Positions 31,259-40,116 of a stretch of 64,000 nucleotides of DNA are shown here, one piece after another. A model generated the notes under the pieces. It saw only the letters and a program-made list of their open reading frames with translations, was not told where the DNA came from and did not search any database. Source of the stretch: Pontibacter pamirensis (GTDB taxonomy: Bacteria; Bacteroidota; Bacteroidia; Cytophagales; Hymenobacteraceae). Position 1 is the stretch's first letter. Every line of letters starts with the position of its first letter. Location of the stretch: assembly GCF_010015475.1 (NCBI RefSeq), contig NZ_SSNI01000009.1, positions 62,001 through 126,000 of the forward strand, read 5' to 3'. The position numbers were made by a program, and so were the translations under genes.

Positions 31259-32948
31259 GAAGACAATAACAGGAAGTGAAGCACTTATAATTTCTCTGCT
31301 GAATGAGGGGGTGGACACTATTTTCGGGTATCCCGGCGGCGCCATCATGCCTGTGTATGATGCTTTGTATGACTACATGGATAGGTTTAACCATGTGTTG
31401 GTCCGGCACGAGCAGGGTGGCATACATGCAGGGCAAGGCTATGCCCGTGCATCAGGAAAAGTGGGTGTTGTATTTGCCACAAGCGGACCCGGAGCCACAA
31501 ACCTTATTACAGGGCTTGCCGATGCCCAGATTGACAGCACCCCCCTGGTTTGCATTACGGGGCAGGTGTATGCGCAACTTTTAGGAACTGATGCTTTTCA
31601 GGAGGCGGATGTGGTGAGTATCTCAGCGCCAGTTACTAAATGGAATTATCAGATTACGGATGCTTGCGAAATACCCGGTGTGCTTGCCAAAGCTTTTTAC
31701 TTAGCTAAAAGCGGTCGCCCCGGCCCAGTCCTCATCGACATCACCAAAAATGCGCAGCTACAGCCATTTGATTGTGTTGCTTATAAACCTTGCAGCCATG
31801 TCCGTAGCTACCGGCCGAAGCCAATTATCCGAAAGGAGTATGTGGCACAGGCAGCCGAGCTGATAAATCAGGCAAAGAAACCGTTTGTGCTGTGGGGGCA
31901 GGGGGTTATTCTGGGGTCTGCGGAACAGGAGTTCAAGGCTTTTATTGAAAAGAGCGGTATACCTGCCGCCTGGACAATTTTAGGAGCCGGTGCCATACCA
32001 AGCGACCACCCTCAGAATGTTGGCATGCTGGGCATGCACGGCAACTACGGACCCAATGTGCTGACAAATGAATGTGATGTGCTTATTGCCATTGGAATGC
32101 GTTTCGATGACAGGGTGACCGGGCGACTGGATAAATATGCGAAGCAGGCGAAAGTGATTCACTTGGATATTGATCCCTCAGAAATCGATAAGAATGTGAA
32201 AACAACGGTTCCGGTTTGGGGAGACTGTAAAGAGACTTTACCATTGCTAACTGCGCTTGTCGAGGAGAAAAGTCATACAGAATGGCTCCAGAAATTTAAT
32301 ACTTACCATCAAAAAGAAGTAGAAGAGGTGATGCAGGATGAACTGCACCCTACTTCCGGCGAGATAACGATGGGGGAGGTGATGCAGCAGCTTAATGAAC
32401 TGACAAACGGTGATGCCATAATCGTGAGTGACGTGGGGCAGAACCAGATGGTGGCCTGCCGGTATGCGAAGCTGAACCACACCCGTAGCAACATCACCAG
32501 CGGCGGTTTGGGCACCATGGGCTTTGCCCTGCCTGCGGCCATTGGAGCCAAACTTGGGGCACCAGACAGAACAGTGATTGCTTTTGCCGGTGATGGCGGT
32601 ATCCAAATGACCATCCAGGAACTGGGGACGATCATGCAGAGCGATATCGATGTTAAAATAGTCATCGTTAACAACCAGTTTCTGGGAATGGTGCGGCAGT
32701 GGCAGCAGCTTTTCCATGAAAAGCGCTATTCTTTTGTAGATATCACCAGTCCTGATTATGTAAAAGTAGCGGATGGGTATGGCATACCAGGAAAGAAAGT
32801 ATCTGAGCGAGAAAACCTGAGAAATTCCTTGCAGGAAATGCTTCAGCACAAAGGAGCTTATCTTTTGGAGGTAATGGTAACAAAAGAAAACAATGTTTTC
32901 CCGATGGTGCCACAGGGCTGCAGTGTAAGCGAAATAAGGCTGAAGTAA
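31215..32948 (+). CDS. ilvB: Acetolactate synthase large subunit
   Basis: A 577-residue thiamine diphosphate enzyme, catalytic subunit of acetohydroxyacid synthase. It contains [14 protein letters not shown] and the catalytic Glu region [19 protein letters not shown] in the N-terminal domain, a central FAD/NAD-type domain ([25 protein letters not shown]), and the TPP motif [17 protein letters not shown] through [15 protein letters not shown]. The next in-frame Met (in [10 protein letters not shown]) is too far downstream to be the start, so the overlap with ilvD appears real unless a non-ATG codon is used. Confidence 0.96.
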   Translation: MLTQEKLVPELLADKKTITGSEALIISLLNEGVDTIFGYPGGAIMPVYDALYDYMDRFNHVLVRHEQGGIHAGQGYARASGKVGVVFATSGPGATNLITGLADAQIDSTPLVCITGQVYAQLLGTDAFQEADVVSISAPVTKWNYQITDACEIPGVLAKAFYLAKSGRPGPVLIDITKNAQLQPFDCVAYKPCSHVRSYRPKPIIRKEYVAQAAELINQAKKPFVLWGQGVILGSAEQEFKAFIEKSGIPAAWTILGAGAIPSDHPQNVGMLGMHGNYGPNVLTNECDVLIAIGMRFDDRVTGRLDKYAKQAKVIHLDIDPSEIDKNVKTTVPVWGDCKETLPLLTALVEEKSHTEWLQKFNTYHQKEVEEVMQDELHPTSGEITMGEVMQQLNELTNGDAIIVSDVGQNQMVACRYAKLNHTRSNITSGGLGTMGFALPAAIGAKLGAPDRTVIAFAGDGGIQMTIQELGTIMQSDIDVKIVIVNNQFLGMVRQWQQLFHEKRYSFVDITSPDYVKVADGYGIPGKKVSERENLRNSLQEMLQHKGAYLLEVMVTKENNVFPMVPQGCSVSEIRLK

Positions 32949-32963
32949 AAGCGAATAAACACG

Positions 32964-33572
32964 ATGAGCAATCAAGATCATATGGAGAAGCAGGAGTTCA
33001 ATTTCACGGTGTACACAGAAAACCATGTGGGGCTGCTTAACCGGATAGCGACCATTTTCTCCAGAAGGAAAATGAACGTTGAAAGCCTGAACACATCTCC
33101 CTCAGAAATTGAGGGGATACACCGCTTCAATATTGTTATTATTGAAACAGAGGAGGTGGTTCATAAACTGGCTAAGCAGATAGAAAAGCAGGTAGAGGTT
33201 CTAAAAGTCTATTACCATACCAACAAAGATGTTATATGGCAGGAGATGGCCCTATATAAAGTTCCGACTGACATTATAGCAGAAAAGGCGCTGGTAGAGC
33301 GGCTGCTACGGGAAAACGGAGCTCGTGCCGTGGTGATAAGAAAAGATTATACTGTTTTCGAAACAACCGGCCACCGCGAAGAAACAGACAATCTTCTAAA
33401 AGTGCTGCAGTCATTCGAGTTGATAGAATTCGTGCGTAGCGCCAGAATCGCCATCATAAAAGACAGCGAAGGCTTCAACAGAAAGCTGCGGGAGTTTGAA
33501 AAAGCGGAACCGGGCAACGAGACAATAGAAAGCAGAGACCTGAATACCAGGAATAACGTTTTTAGTATGTAA
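32964..33572 (+). CDS. ilvN: Acetolactate synthase small (regulatory) subunit
   Basis: A 202-residue regulatory partner of IlvB. The ACT domain at the N-terminus (NFTVYTENHVGLLNRIATIF SR split here; about residues 13-34) and the VESLNTSPSEIEGIHRF segment are typical; valine feedback is expected. The C-terminal half (about 90-165) is the second domain of long IlvN. It follows ilvB by 15 bp. Confidence 0.93.
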   Translation: MSNQDHMEKQEFNFTVYTENHVGLLNRIATIFSRRKMNVESLNTSPSEIEGIHRFNIVIIETEEVVHKLAKQIEKQVEVLKVYYHTNKDVIWQEMALYKVPTDIIAEKALVERLLRENGARAVVIRKDYTVFETTGHREETDNLLKVLQSFELIEFVRSARIAIIKDSEGFNRKLREFEKAEPGNETIESRDLNTRNNVFSM

Positions 33573-33708
33573 CGGCAGTGATAACCCGCTGCCAAAGCAT
33601 ATCATTTTATAGGAGATAAGGAAAGAGAGAAACGTTTCTCATTTCGCATCTCACTATCATTAAACAAAAGAAAAAATAATTTACAAATCATAAACCAGCT
33701 AAAACAAA

Positions 33709-34755
33709 ATGGCAACTATCAATTTTGGAGGAGTAGACGAAACAGTAGTTACACGCGAGGAATTCCCGCTTGCTAAAGCACTTGAAGTGCTAAAAGATGA
33801 AGTTATTGCAGTGATTGGATACGGTGTACAAGGTCCCGGACAGGCACTGAATATGAAAGACAACGGGTTTAATGTAATTGTTGGTCAGCGCAAAGATTCT
33901 CCTTCATGGGACAAAGCTTTGGAAGACGGCTGGGTAGAGGGAAAAACGCTCTTCTCAATAGAAGAAGCCGCTGAGCGCGGTACCATTATTGCCAACCTGC
34001 TTTCAGATGCCGGCCAGATAGCTTTGTGGCCAACTATCAAAGAAAGACTTAAGCCGGGCAAGACACTGTATTTCTCTCACGGCTTCGGCATCACCTTTAA
34101 AGAGCAAACAAGCATCGTTCCACCAAAAGATGTAGATGTTATCCTGGTGGCCCCTAAAGGAAGCGGTACCAGCCTGCGCAGATTGTTCGTAAGCGGCGGC
34201 GGTTTAAATTCTTCTTTTGCAGTGTTCCAGGATGCTTCAGGCAAAGCCTATGAGAAAGCGGTAGCTATGGGCATCGGTGTAGGCTCCGGTTACCTTTTCG
34301 AGACAGATTTCAAAAAAGAAGTATACAGCGACTTGACAGGTGAGCGTGGTGTGCTGATGGGTGCCTTGGCAGGTATCATCGAGGCTCAGTACCAGGTGCT
34401 GCGCGAGCGCGGTCACTCGCCGTCTGAGGCATTCAACGAAACGGTTGAAGAACTGACGCAGAGCTTAGTGCCGCTGGTAGGTGAAAACGGCATGGACTGG
34501 ATGTATGCTAACTGCTCCGTAACCGCTCAGCGTGGAGCCCTGGACTGGAAAGGCAAATTCAGAGAAGCTACGCTACCAGTATTGAACGATTTATATGATA
34601 GCGTGGAATCCGGGAAAGAAGCAGAGCGTACCATACAGCGTGGTTCAACTCCGGGTTACAGAAAAGAGCTTGAGGCAGAACTGAAAGAACTGCGCGAGTC
34701 AGAGTTATGGCAAACAGGAGCTACAGTAAGAAAGCTGCGCTCCCGATCAAAGTAA
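33709..34755 (+). CDS. ilvC: Ketol-acid reductoisomerase, class I
   Basis: A 348-residue enzyme that isomerises and reduces acetolactate or acetohydroxybutyrate with NAD(P)H. The nucleotide fold AVIGYGVQGPGQALNM is at about residues 35-50, followed by QRKDSPSW. VLVAPKGSGTSLRR and the acidic metal-binding DLTGERGVLMGALAGIIEAQ are in order, with a single C-terminal knotted domain, hence class I. The ilvN-ilvC gap is 136 bp, enough for an internal promoter; ilvA follows 6 bp after the stop. Confidence 0.95.
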   Translation: MATINFGGVDETVVTREEFPLAKALEVLKDEVIAVIGYGVQGPGQALNMKDNGFNVIVGQRKDSPSWDKALEDGWVEGKTLFSIEEAAERGTIIANLLSDAGQIALWPTIKERLKPGKTLYFSHGFGITFKEQTSIVPPKDVDVILVAPKGSGTSLRRLFVSGGGLNSSFAVFQDASGKAYEKAVAMGIGVGSGYLFETDFKKEVYSDLTGERGVLMGALAGIIEAQYQVLRERGHSPSEAFNETVEELTQSLVPLVGENGMDWMYANCSVTAQRGALDWKGKFREATLPVLNDLYDSVESGKEAERTIQRGSTPGYRKELEAELKELRESELWQTGATVRKLRSRSK

Positions 34756-34761
34756 AGGCAA

Positions 34762-36030
34762 ATGGATAAAGATATAGTCGCTTTAGACACTGTTGTTTCA
34801 TTAGAGAAGGTAGAGAAGGCAGCGAAAAACCTGAAAGGCGTTATCAACAAAACTCCTTTGCTGCAGAACCATTGGTTGTCGCAGTTATACGATGCCCATG
34901 TATATCTGAAGCGGGAGGATTTGCAGGTGGTGCGCTCTTACAAAATCAGGGGTGCTTACAACAAGATGAGTAGCCTGCCACAGCAGGAGGGGCGGGAGAT
35001 TGTCTGCTCCAGCGCCGGAAACCATGCACAGGGCGTGGCCTACGCGTGCCAGCTACTCGGGTTAAAGGGCTATATCTTTATGCCAGCCAAAACACCTGCT
35101 CAAAAGGTGAGCAAAGTGCGCGGGTTCGGAAAAGAAATGGTTGAAGTAGTGCTGACAGGCGACACCTACGACGACACGTTTAAGGCCGCCAAGGAATTCT
35201 CTGATAGCCGGGGCAGCACCTTTGTGCCTCCCTTCGACGATATTGCCGTGGTGGAAGGCCAGGCAACCGTAGGGCTGGAGATACTGGAGGCAGCGAACTT
35301 TCAGATTGATTACCTGTTCATGCCGATTGGGGGCGGAGGACTGGCCGCCGGAGTATCCAGTGTTTTTAAGCAAATCAGCCCGAAAACAAAGCTGATAGGT
35401 GTGCAGCCGCAGGGGGCACCGTCTATGTACAATTCCCTGAAGGCGCAGAAGCGCCTGGCGCTGGATAACATTGATTCTTTTGTGGATGGCGCTGCCGTGA
35501 AATCTCCGGGAGAGTTAACCTTCGGGATTTGCAGGGAACTGCTGGATGACGTGGTGCTGGTGCCGGAAGGGCAGATATGCGTGGACATCCTGAAGATGTA
35601 CAATGAAGAAGGTGTGGTGCTGGAACCTGCTGGTACACTGTCAGTTTCTGTGCTGAAGTATTATGCTGATAAAATAAAAGGTAAGAATGTCGTCTGCGTT
35701 ATCAGCGGCAGTAACAACGACATTACCCGCATGGAGGACATCAAGGAGCGGGCGATGCAGCACCAGGGGTTGAAGCATTATTTTATGATAACATTTAGCC
35801 AAACGCCCGGAGCGCTGCGGATTTTCATGAACAGAGTGCTTGGTCCGGACGATGACATCATTCACTTCCAGTATATCAAGAAAAACAACAAAGAGAAAGG
35901 CCCTGTGTTTATAGGTATAGAAGTGAAACAATCGCAGGACGTGCAGAATATTAAAGCGCGGATGACGGAAGAGGGCTTTGCCTACGAATACCTGAATGGT
36001 AAGCAGGATTTCCTCAACATGTTCTTATGA
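34762..36030 (+). CDS. ilvA: Threonine ammonia-lyase (dehydratase)
   Basis: A 422-residue PLP enzyme converting threonine to 2-ketobutyrate, entry to isoleucine. The PLP lysine lies in VVRSYKIRGAYNKMS (about residues 53-67), with the SSAGNHAQGVAYACQ and GGGGLAAGVSSVFK cofactor loops in order. One ACT-like regulatory domain occupies about residues 335-415 (HYFMITFSQTPGALRIFMNRV), so it is the short form with a single repeat rather than the 514-residue E. coli form. Isoleucine control is plausible. It is the last gene of the ilv operon. Confidence 0.94.
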   Translation: MDKDIVALDTVVSLEKVEKAAKNLKGVINKTPLLQNHWLSQLYDAHVYLKREDLQVVRSYKIRGAYNKMSSLPQQEGREIVCSSAGNHAQGVAYACQLLGLKGYIFMPAKTPAQKVSKVRGFGKEMVEVVLTGDTYDDTFKAAKEFSDSRGSTFVPPFDDIAVVEGQATVGLEILEAANFQIDYLFMPIGGGGLAAGVSSVFKQISPKTKLIGVQPQGAPSMYNSLKAQKRLALDNIDSFVDGAAVKSPGELTFGICRELLDDVVLVPEGQICVDILKMYNEEGVVLEPAGTLSVSVLKYYADKIKGKNVVCVISGSNNDITRMEDIKERAMQHQGLKHYFMITFSQTPGALRIFMNRVLGPDDDIIHFQYIKKNNKEKGPVFIGIEVKQSQDVQNIKARMTEEGFAYEYLNGKQDFLNMFL

Positions 36031-36061
36031 CTTTTTAAGTTAGTATGTTTGTTAGTTATTC

Positions 36062-36097
36062 AAAAAAGCCGCTCATTCTATAATGAAGCGGTTTTTT
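36062..36097 (+). terminator. Rho-independent terminator after ilvA
   Basis: CCGCTCATT pairs with AATGAAGCGG through one bulged A, flanked by A6 on the left and T6 on the right, with a 4-base loop. It is 31 bp after the ilvA stop and insulates the signalling cluster that follows. Confidence 0.88.
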
Positions 36098-36570
36098 GAT
36101 TTAAGCCTGCTCTGCTTCTCCTGATGGTGCAGATGAACCCATAAATCAATTGCAGTGTGAAAGGAGGTTGTATTTGCACCATTATACCGCTTTCCCACAG
36201 TTCATTGTAAACAAAATATACTGACTCTCTTCTAGCTCGTGTTTATTCGGCGCTTGGTAAAAAAAATCTTACATCAACTAAAAATATCTGAAGAAAACGA
36301 CTATTTAGCTTATTAGTAAAATTTATTATACGTATAATTATAGTGAGTAACTGTGTCTGTTCCATTGAACTAAAGCAAACACACCTACATAAAATTATAA
36401 TCCTCTTTAAGTGTAGAGGGTGATTTTTTAAAGTGTTACAAGCTAAAGCGCCCTGTTTAGCTTCTTCTTCGGGATGGGTTCCGGTTAAAATCCATAGTGC
36501 TGCATCAACGTGTATAACTGCACTGGTGTAGTTTTGCAGAGCAGGTATGTCACTGTTTTGAGCAGATGTC
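36098..36570. other. Upstream region of the kinase cluster
   Basis: About 470 bp without a supportable gene. A minus-strand frame here (36243-36572) has no family resemblance. The TAGTTTTG listed separately gives a candidate start for the first kinase. I saw no terminator other than the one behind ilvA. Confidence 0.4.
36529..36536 (+). promoter_or_regulatory. Candidate -7 element for the first kinase
   Basis: TAGTTTTG, an exact match to TAnnTTTG, ends 34 bp before the ATG at 36571. A -33 TTG at normal spacing is not evident, so the call is tentative. Confidence 0.3.
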
Positions 36571-39500
36571 ATGAAAACCCTTCACCCTCTCTTTATACTC
36601 GTTAGCCTTTTACTGCTGTCCTGCTTAAATCTGTCTTCGGCACAGCAGGTAGCCTTCAAGCGGGTTGCTCCTTTGGAGGGCCTAAGCTATGGCGGTTTTG
36701 TTACAGGTATGACACAAGACCAGCAGGGCTACATGTGGTTTTCAAAGCAAACAGGTTTGTTCCGCTACAATGGCTATCAGTGGGTAGTCTATAAAAATGA
36801 TGTAAACGACCCTGGATCACTGGCTGCTAACTGGACAGAATGCGTTCATGCCGACAAAGAGGGTTCTATCTGGATTGGCACCTTCGGACATGGGCTTGAC
36901 AGGTTGAACCCTGCTACAGGAAAATTTACGCACTTTACTCATAATCCCAGCGATAAGAAAAGCCTTAGCAGCGATACCGTTACCGTTATTCTAGAGGACC
37001 ATGAAGGGGTGCTGTGGATTGGTACTCACAACGGGCTTAACCGTTATCACCCGGCTACAGGCACCTTCACACACTACATGCAAGATAAAGATGACCCTTA
37101 CAGCCTAAGTAACAACCAGGTGCGGGCTCTTTATGAAGACCGGCAGGGCACACTCTGGGTTGGTACCGGAAGCCCTTTCCCTGGAGAGACACCGAAAGGT
37201 GAAGGCGGGCTCAACCGCTTCAACCGTACTACAGGCAAGTTTCAGCGTTACATGCACGACCCCGAAAATCCCAATACCTTGATTGACAACAAGGTGCGGG
37301 CTATACTTGAGGATAGCGAGGGTGTTTTCTGGGTAGGTACTTATGGCGATGGCCTGCATACCATGAACCGTGAAGAAGGTACATTTGAGCGGCACCTGTA
37401 TGATCCGGAGCAGCCTGAAAAACTCAGCCGGCCATATCTGAAAAGTGGTAAAACGGAAGACGGTATCACTTTTATACACGAAGATGCGGCAGGAACTATC
37501 TGGATTGGGTCGTATAGAGGAGGCCTTAACCGGTATAATCCGGAAACAAAAAAAGTAAAGCATTTTGAGTACAGCAAGAATGTGCCTCATAACTTAGAGG
37601 ACAACGGTACCTGGTACGCCTATACCTCCCGGGAAGGGGTGCTTTGGATCAGCACCTGGGGTGGAGACATTTACCGTGTAAACCCTTTTCAGAAAGTGAT
37701 TCCATATGTGGAGATGGGAACATCTGTATCCGCATTCTACGAGGATTCTTCTGGAATATTATGGCTAGGTACAGAAAAGGGTATCTTCCGTAAGCAGCCG
37801 CACAGTAACAGCATGGAGCATTTCGCTCACGATGCTAAAAACCCGAACAGCCTGAGCGATAATAATGTATTTGATATAAAAGAGGATCGGCAGGGTGTAC
37901 TATGGATAGGCACTGAGGAGGGCGGCCTAAACCGCTTTAACCGCAGTACAGAAACTTTCACCGCATACAGGCATGACCCAGGGCAAAGCGGCAGCATAAG
38001 CAGCAATACTGTGATTGCTATTCTGGAGGATAAAAAAGGGGCACTGTGGATAGGAACCACCGATGGCCTTGACCGTTTCGACGCTCAGAATTCTACTTTC
38101 AAACATTACTTAACCAGTGACAGCTTCACTAACAAAGGTGTACAGGAAAGTATGATTAACTGCCTGTCCGAGGACAGCAAAGGCAATCTATGGATAGGTA
38201 TATACCACGGTGGAGAGGGGCTTTATTATTTAAACCAAACAACAAACAAGTTTACACGCTATCTGGAAGGGGAAGACATAAACAACGTTTATGAAGATGC
38301 AGCAGGAGTGGTGTGGGCAGGAACTGATAACGGGCTCTTCCGCCTGCATCCCGGTTCAGGTAGCTTTGAGCCTTTTTTAGATCCTTTTACATCAAAGGGA
38401 GTTTCCACCGTGATACATATTTCAGAAGACAAGCAGCAAAATCTTTGGATAAGTGCCTCGGCAGGTCTGATACGACTTAACCGGACCCGCGATGTGGTAG
38501 GAACGTATGGCTGGAACTACGGCATAAATCCAAGCGCCTTTACCTATGGAGGGCACAGAGGGCGGGGAGGAGAGATATTTATAGGTGACATGAATGGCTA
38601 CTATAGCTTTCTTCCTGCCCAGATTGGCTTAAATAACAAAGCCCCCGAAATAATTTTCACAGATTTCCGTCTTTTTGATCAATCTGTGAAACCGGGCAAA
38701 GGCCAACCTTTTCAAGTGCCCCTATCAGAAGTAAAAGAGATTCAGCTGCCTTATAAAGAGAATGTTTTCTCTTTAAGCTTTGCGGGTATTCATTATATAA
38801 GTCCGGAAGCAAACCGCCATCTGTACAAGCTCCAGAATTACGATGATGTGTGGCGTATAGCCGGGCCTGACCGAACAGCATCTTATTTCAAAGTGCCGCC
38901 CGGCAAGTATGTTTTTTATCTAAAAGTGGCGAACAGTGATGGCGAGTGGTCTGAAAAAAACATTGCCATTCTTGTTAACCCTCCCTGGTGGAGCACCTGG
39001 TGGGCTATAGGTTTATATGTGCTAGCATTCGGAGGTATTATATGGGGTGCTATCGAGTACCGCTCAAGCAAATTGAAGTGCGAAAACAGGGTTTTAGAAC
39101 AGAAGGTGCAGGCGCGAACAACTGAAGTGATGGCACAGAACGATGAAATCCTGGAGAAGAACAGGAAGATTAAGGCTCAGCACGATCGCATGGAGCAAAC
39201 GCTTGAAGAGTTACAGTCTACGCAGTCGCAGCTGATCCAGTCAGAGAAGATGGCTTCGCTGGGTGAACTAACGGCAGGTATTGCCCATGAGATCCAGAAC
39301 CCGTTGAACTTCGTGAACAATTTTTCTGAAGTAAGCGTGGAACTTTGCGCTGAACTTGGGCAGGAACTGGATTTGGGGCGGGTGGAAGTGGCGCAGTCGC
39401 TTATAGGCGACCTTGCCCGTAACCTGCATAAGATTCAGCAGCACGGCAGGCGTGCAGATTCGATTGTGAAAGGCATGCTGCAGCACTCCAGAGCAAATGC

Positions 39501-40026
39501 GGGCCATAAAGAGCCTACCGACCTTAATGCGCTTGCTGATGAGTACCTGCGCCTGTCATACCACGGGCTAAAGGGAAAAGATAAGGGCTTCAACGTGCGT
39601 CTGATCAAGGACTTTGATCCGGCAGTGGAGAAGGTAGAAGTAGTGCCGCAGGAGATAGGGCGGGTATTCCTGAACCTGTTCAACAACGCATTTTATGCTG
39701 TGCAGCAGCGGCAGGTGCAGGATATGCAGGGCTACGTCCCGGAGGTGCGTGTAAGCACACGCCAGTTGGAGGGCAGGGTAGAAGTGCGGGTACGCGACAA
39801 TGGCACAGGCATAGCAGGAGACTTAAAAGATAAAATCTTTCAGCCTTTCTTTACCACAAAGCCCTCCGGGGAAGGAACAGGTCTTGGACTTTCGCTTAGC
39901 TACGAGATTATCACGAAAGGCCATGGCGGAAAGCTACAGGTGGATACAGAGAAGAACGAATACGCAGAGTTCATTATATCACTGCCGGTGAGAGACTTGG
40001 TTGCTGCAGAGGAAGCTACAGTATAA
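36571..40026 (+). CDS. Propeller-sensor histidine kinase (HK1)
   Basis: 1151 residues. A signal peptide (LLLLSCLNLSSAQQ) leads into a periplasmic double beta-propeller (about 30-700) made of two-component regulator propeller repeats such as EDHEGVLWIGTHNGLNRY. A Y_Y_Y-type domain follows (about 705-800, FSLSFAGIHYI), then one membrane span (WAIGLYVLAFGGIIWGAIEY, about 811-830), a coiled coil and a kinase core. The core has phospho-acceptor His906 in GIAHEIQNPLNFV, N-box NLFNNAFYAV, G1 RDNGTGI, F-box FFTTKP and G2 GTGLGLSLS. Unlike Bacteroides hybrid systems it has no receiver or AraC domain, so it must signal to a separate partner. The family's usual ligands are glycans; this one is unknown. 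Confidence 0.9.
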   Translation: MKTLHPLFILVSLLLLSCLNLSSAQQVAFKRVAPLEGLSYGGFVTGMTQDQQGYMWFSKQTGLFRYNGYQWVVYKNDVNDPGSLAANWTECVHADKEGSIWIGTFGHGLDRLNPATGKFTHFTHNPSDKKSLSSDTVTVILEDHEGVLWIGTHNGLNRYHPATGTFTHYMQDKDDPYSLSNNQVRALYEDRQGTLWVGTGSPFPGETPKGEGGLNRFNRTTGKFQRYMHDPENPNTLIDNKVRAILEDSEGVFWVGTYGDGLHTMNREEGTFERHLYDPEQPEKLSRPYLKSGKTEDGITFIHEDAAGTIWIGSYRGGLNRYNPETKKVKHFEYSKNVPHNLEDNGTWYAYTSREGVLWISTWGGDIYRVNPFQKVIPYVEMGTSVSAFYEDSSGILWLGTEKGIFRKQPHSNSMEHFAHDAKNPNSLSDNNVFDIKEDRQGVLWIGTEEGGLNRFNRSTETFTAYRHDPGQSGSISSNTVIAILEDKKGALWIGTTDGLDRFDAQNSTFKHYLTSDSFTNKGVQESMINCLSEDSKGNLWIGIYHGGEGLYYLNQTTNKFTRYLEGEDINNVYEDAAGVVWAGTDNGLFRLHPGSGSFEPFLDPFTSKGVSTVIHISEDKQQNLWISASAGLIRLNRTRDVVGTYGWNYGINPSAFTYGGHRGRGGEIFIGDMNGYYSFLPAQIGLNNKAPEIIFTDFRLFDQSVKPGKGQPFQVPLSEVKEIQLPYKENVFSLSFAGIHYISPEANRHLYKLQNYDDVWRIAGPDRTASYFKVPPGKYVFYLKVANSDGEWSEKNIAILVNPPWWSTWWAIGLYVLAFGGIIWGAIEYRSSKLKCENRVLEQKVQARTTEVMAQNDEILEKNRKIKAQHDRMEQTLEELQSTQSQLIQSEKMASLGELTAGIAHEIQNPLNFVNNFSEVSVELCAELGQELDLGRVEVAQSLIGDLARNLHKIQQHGRRADSIVKGMLQHSRANAGHKEPTDLNALADEYLRLSYHGLKGKDKGFNVRLIKDFDPAVEKVEVVPQEIGRVFLNLFNNAFYAVQQRQVQDMQGYVPEVRVSTRQLEGRVEVRVRDNGTGIAGDLKDKIFQPFFTTKPSGEGTGLGLSLSYEIITKGHGGKLQVDTEKNEYAEFIISLPVRDLVAAEEATV

Positions 40027-40116
40027 GGCGGGATGGCTTGCAGGATATTTTTGAATGCTTAAACAGTTAGCAAGTTGGGAAGAAAGGCGGGAATGAACAG
40101 TAATTAGAAGTAAAAC

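Noticed and set aside
36243..36572. 109-codon minus-strand frame upstream of HK1
   Set aside because: No family resemblance, covers the promoter region and the terminator-flanked gap, and its composition looks non-coding.
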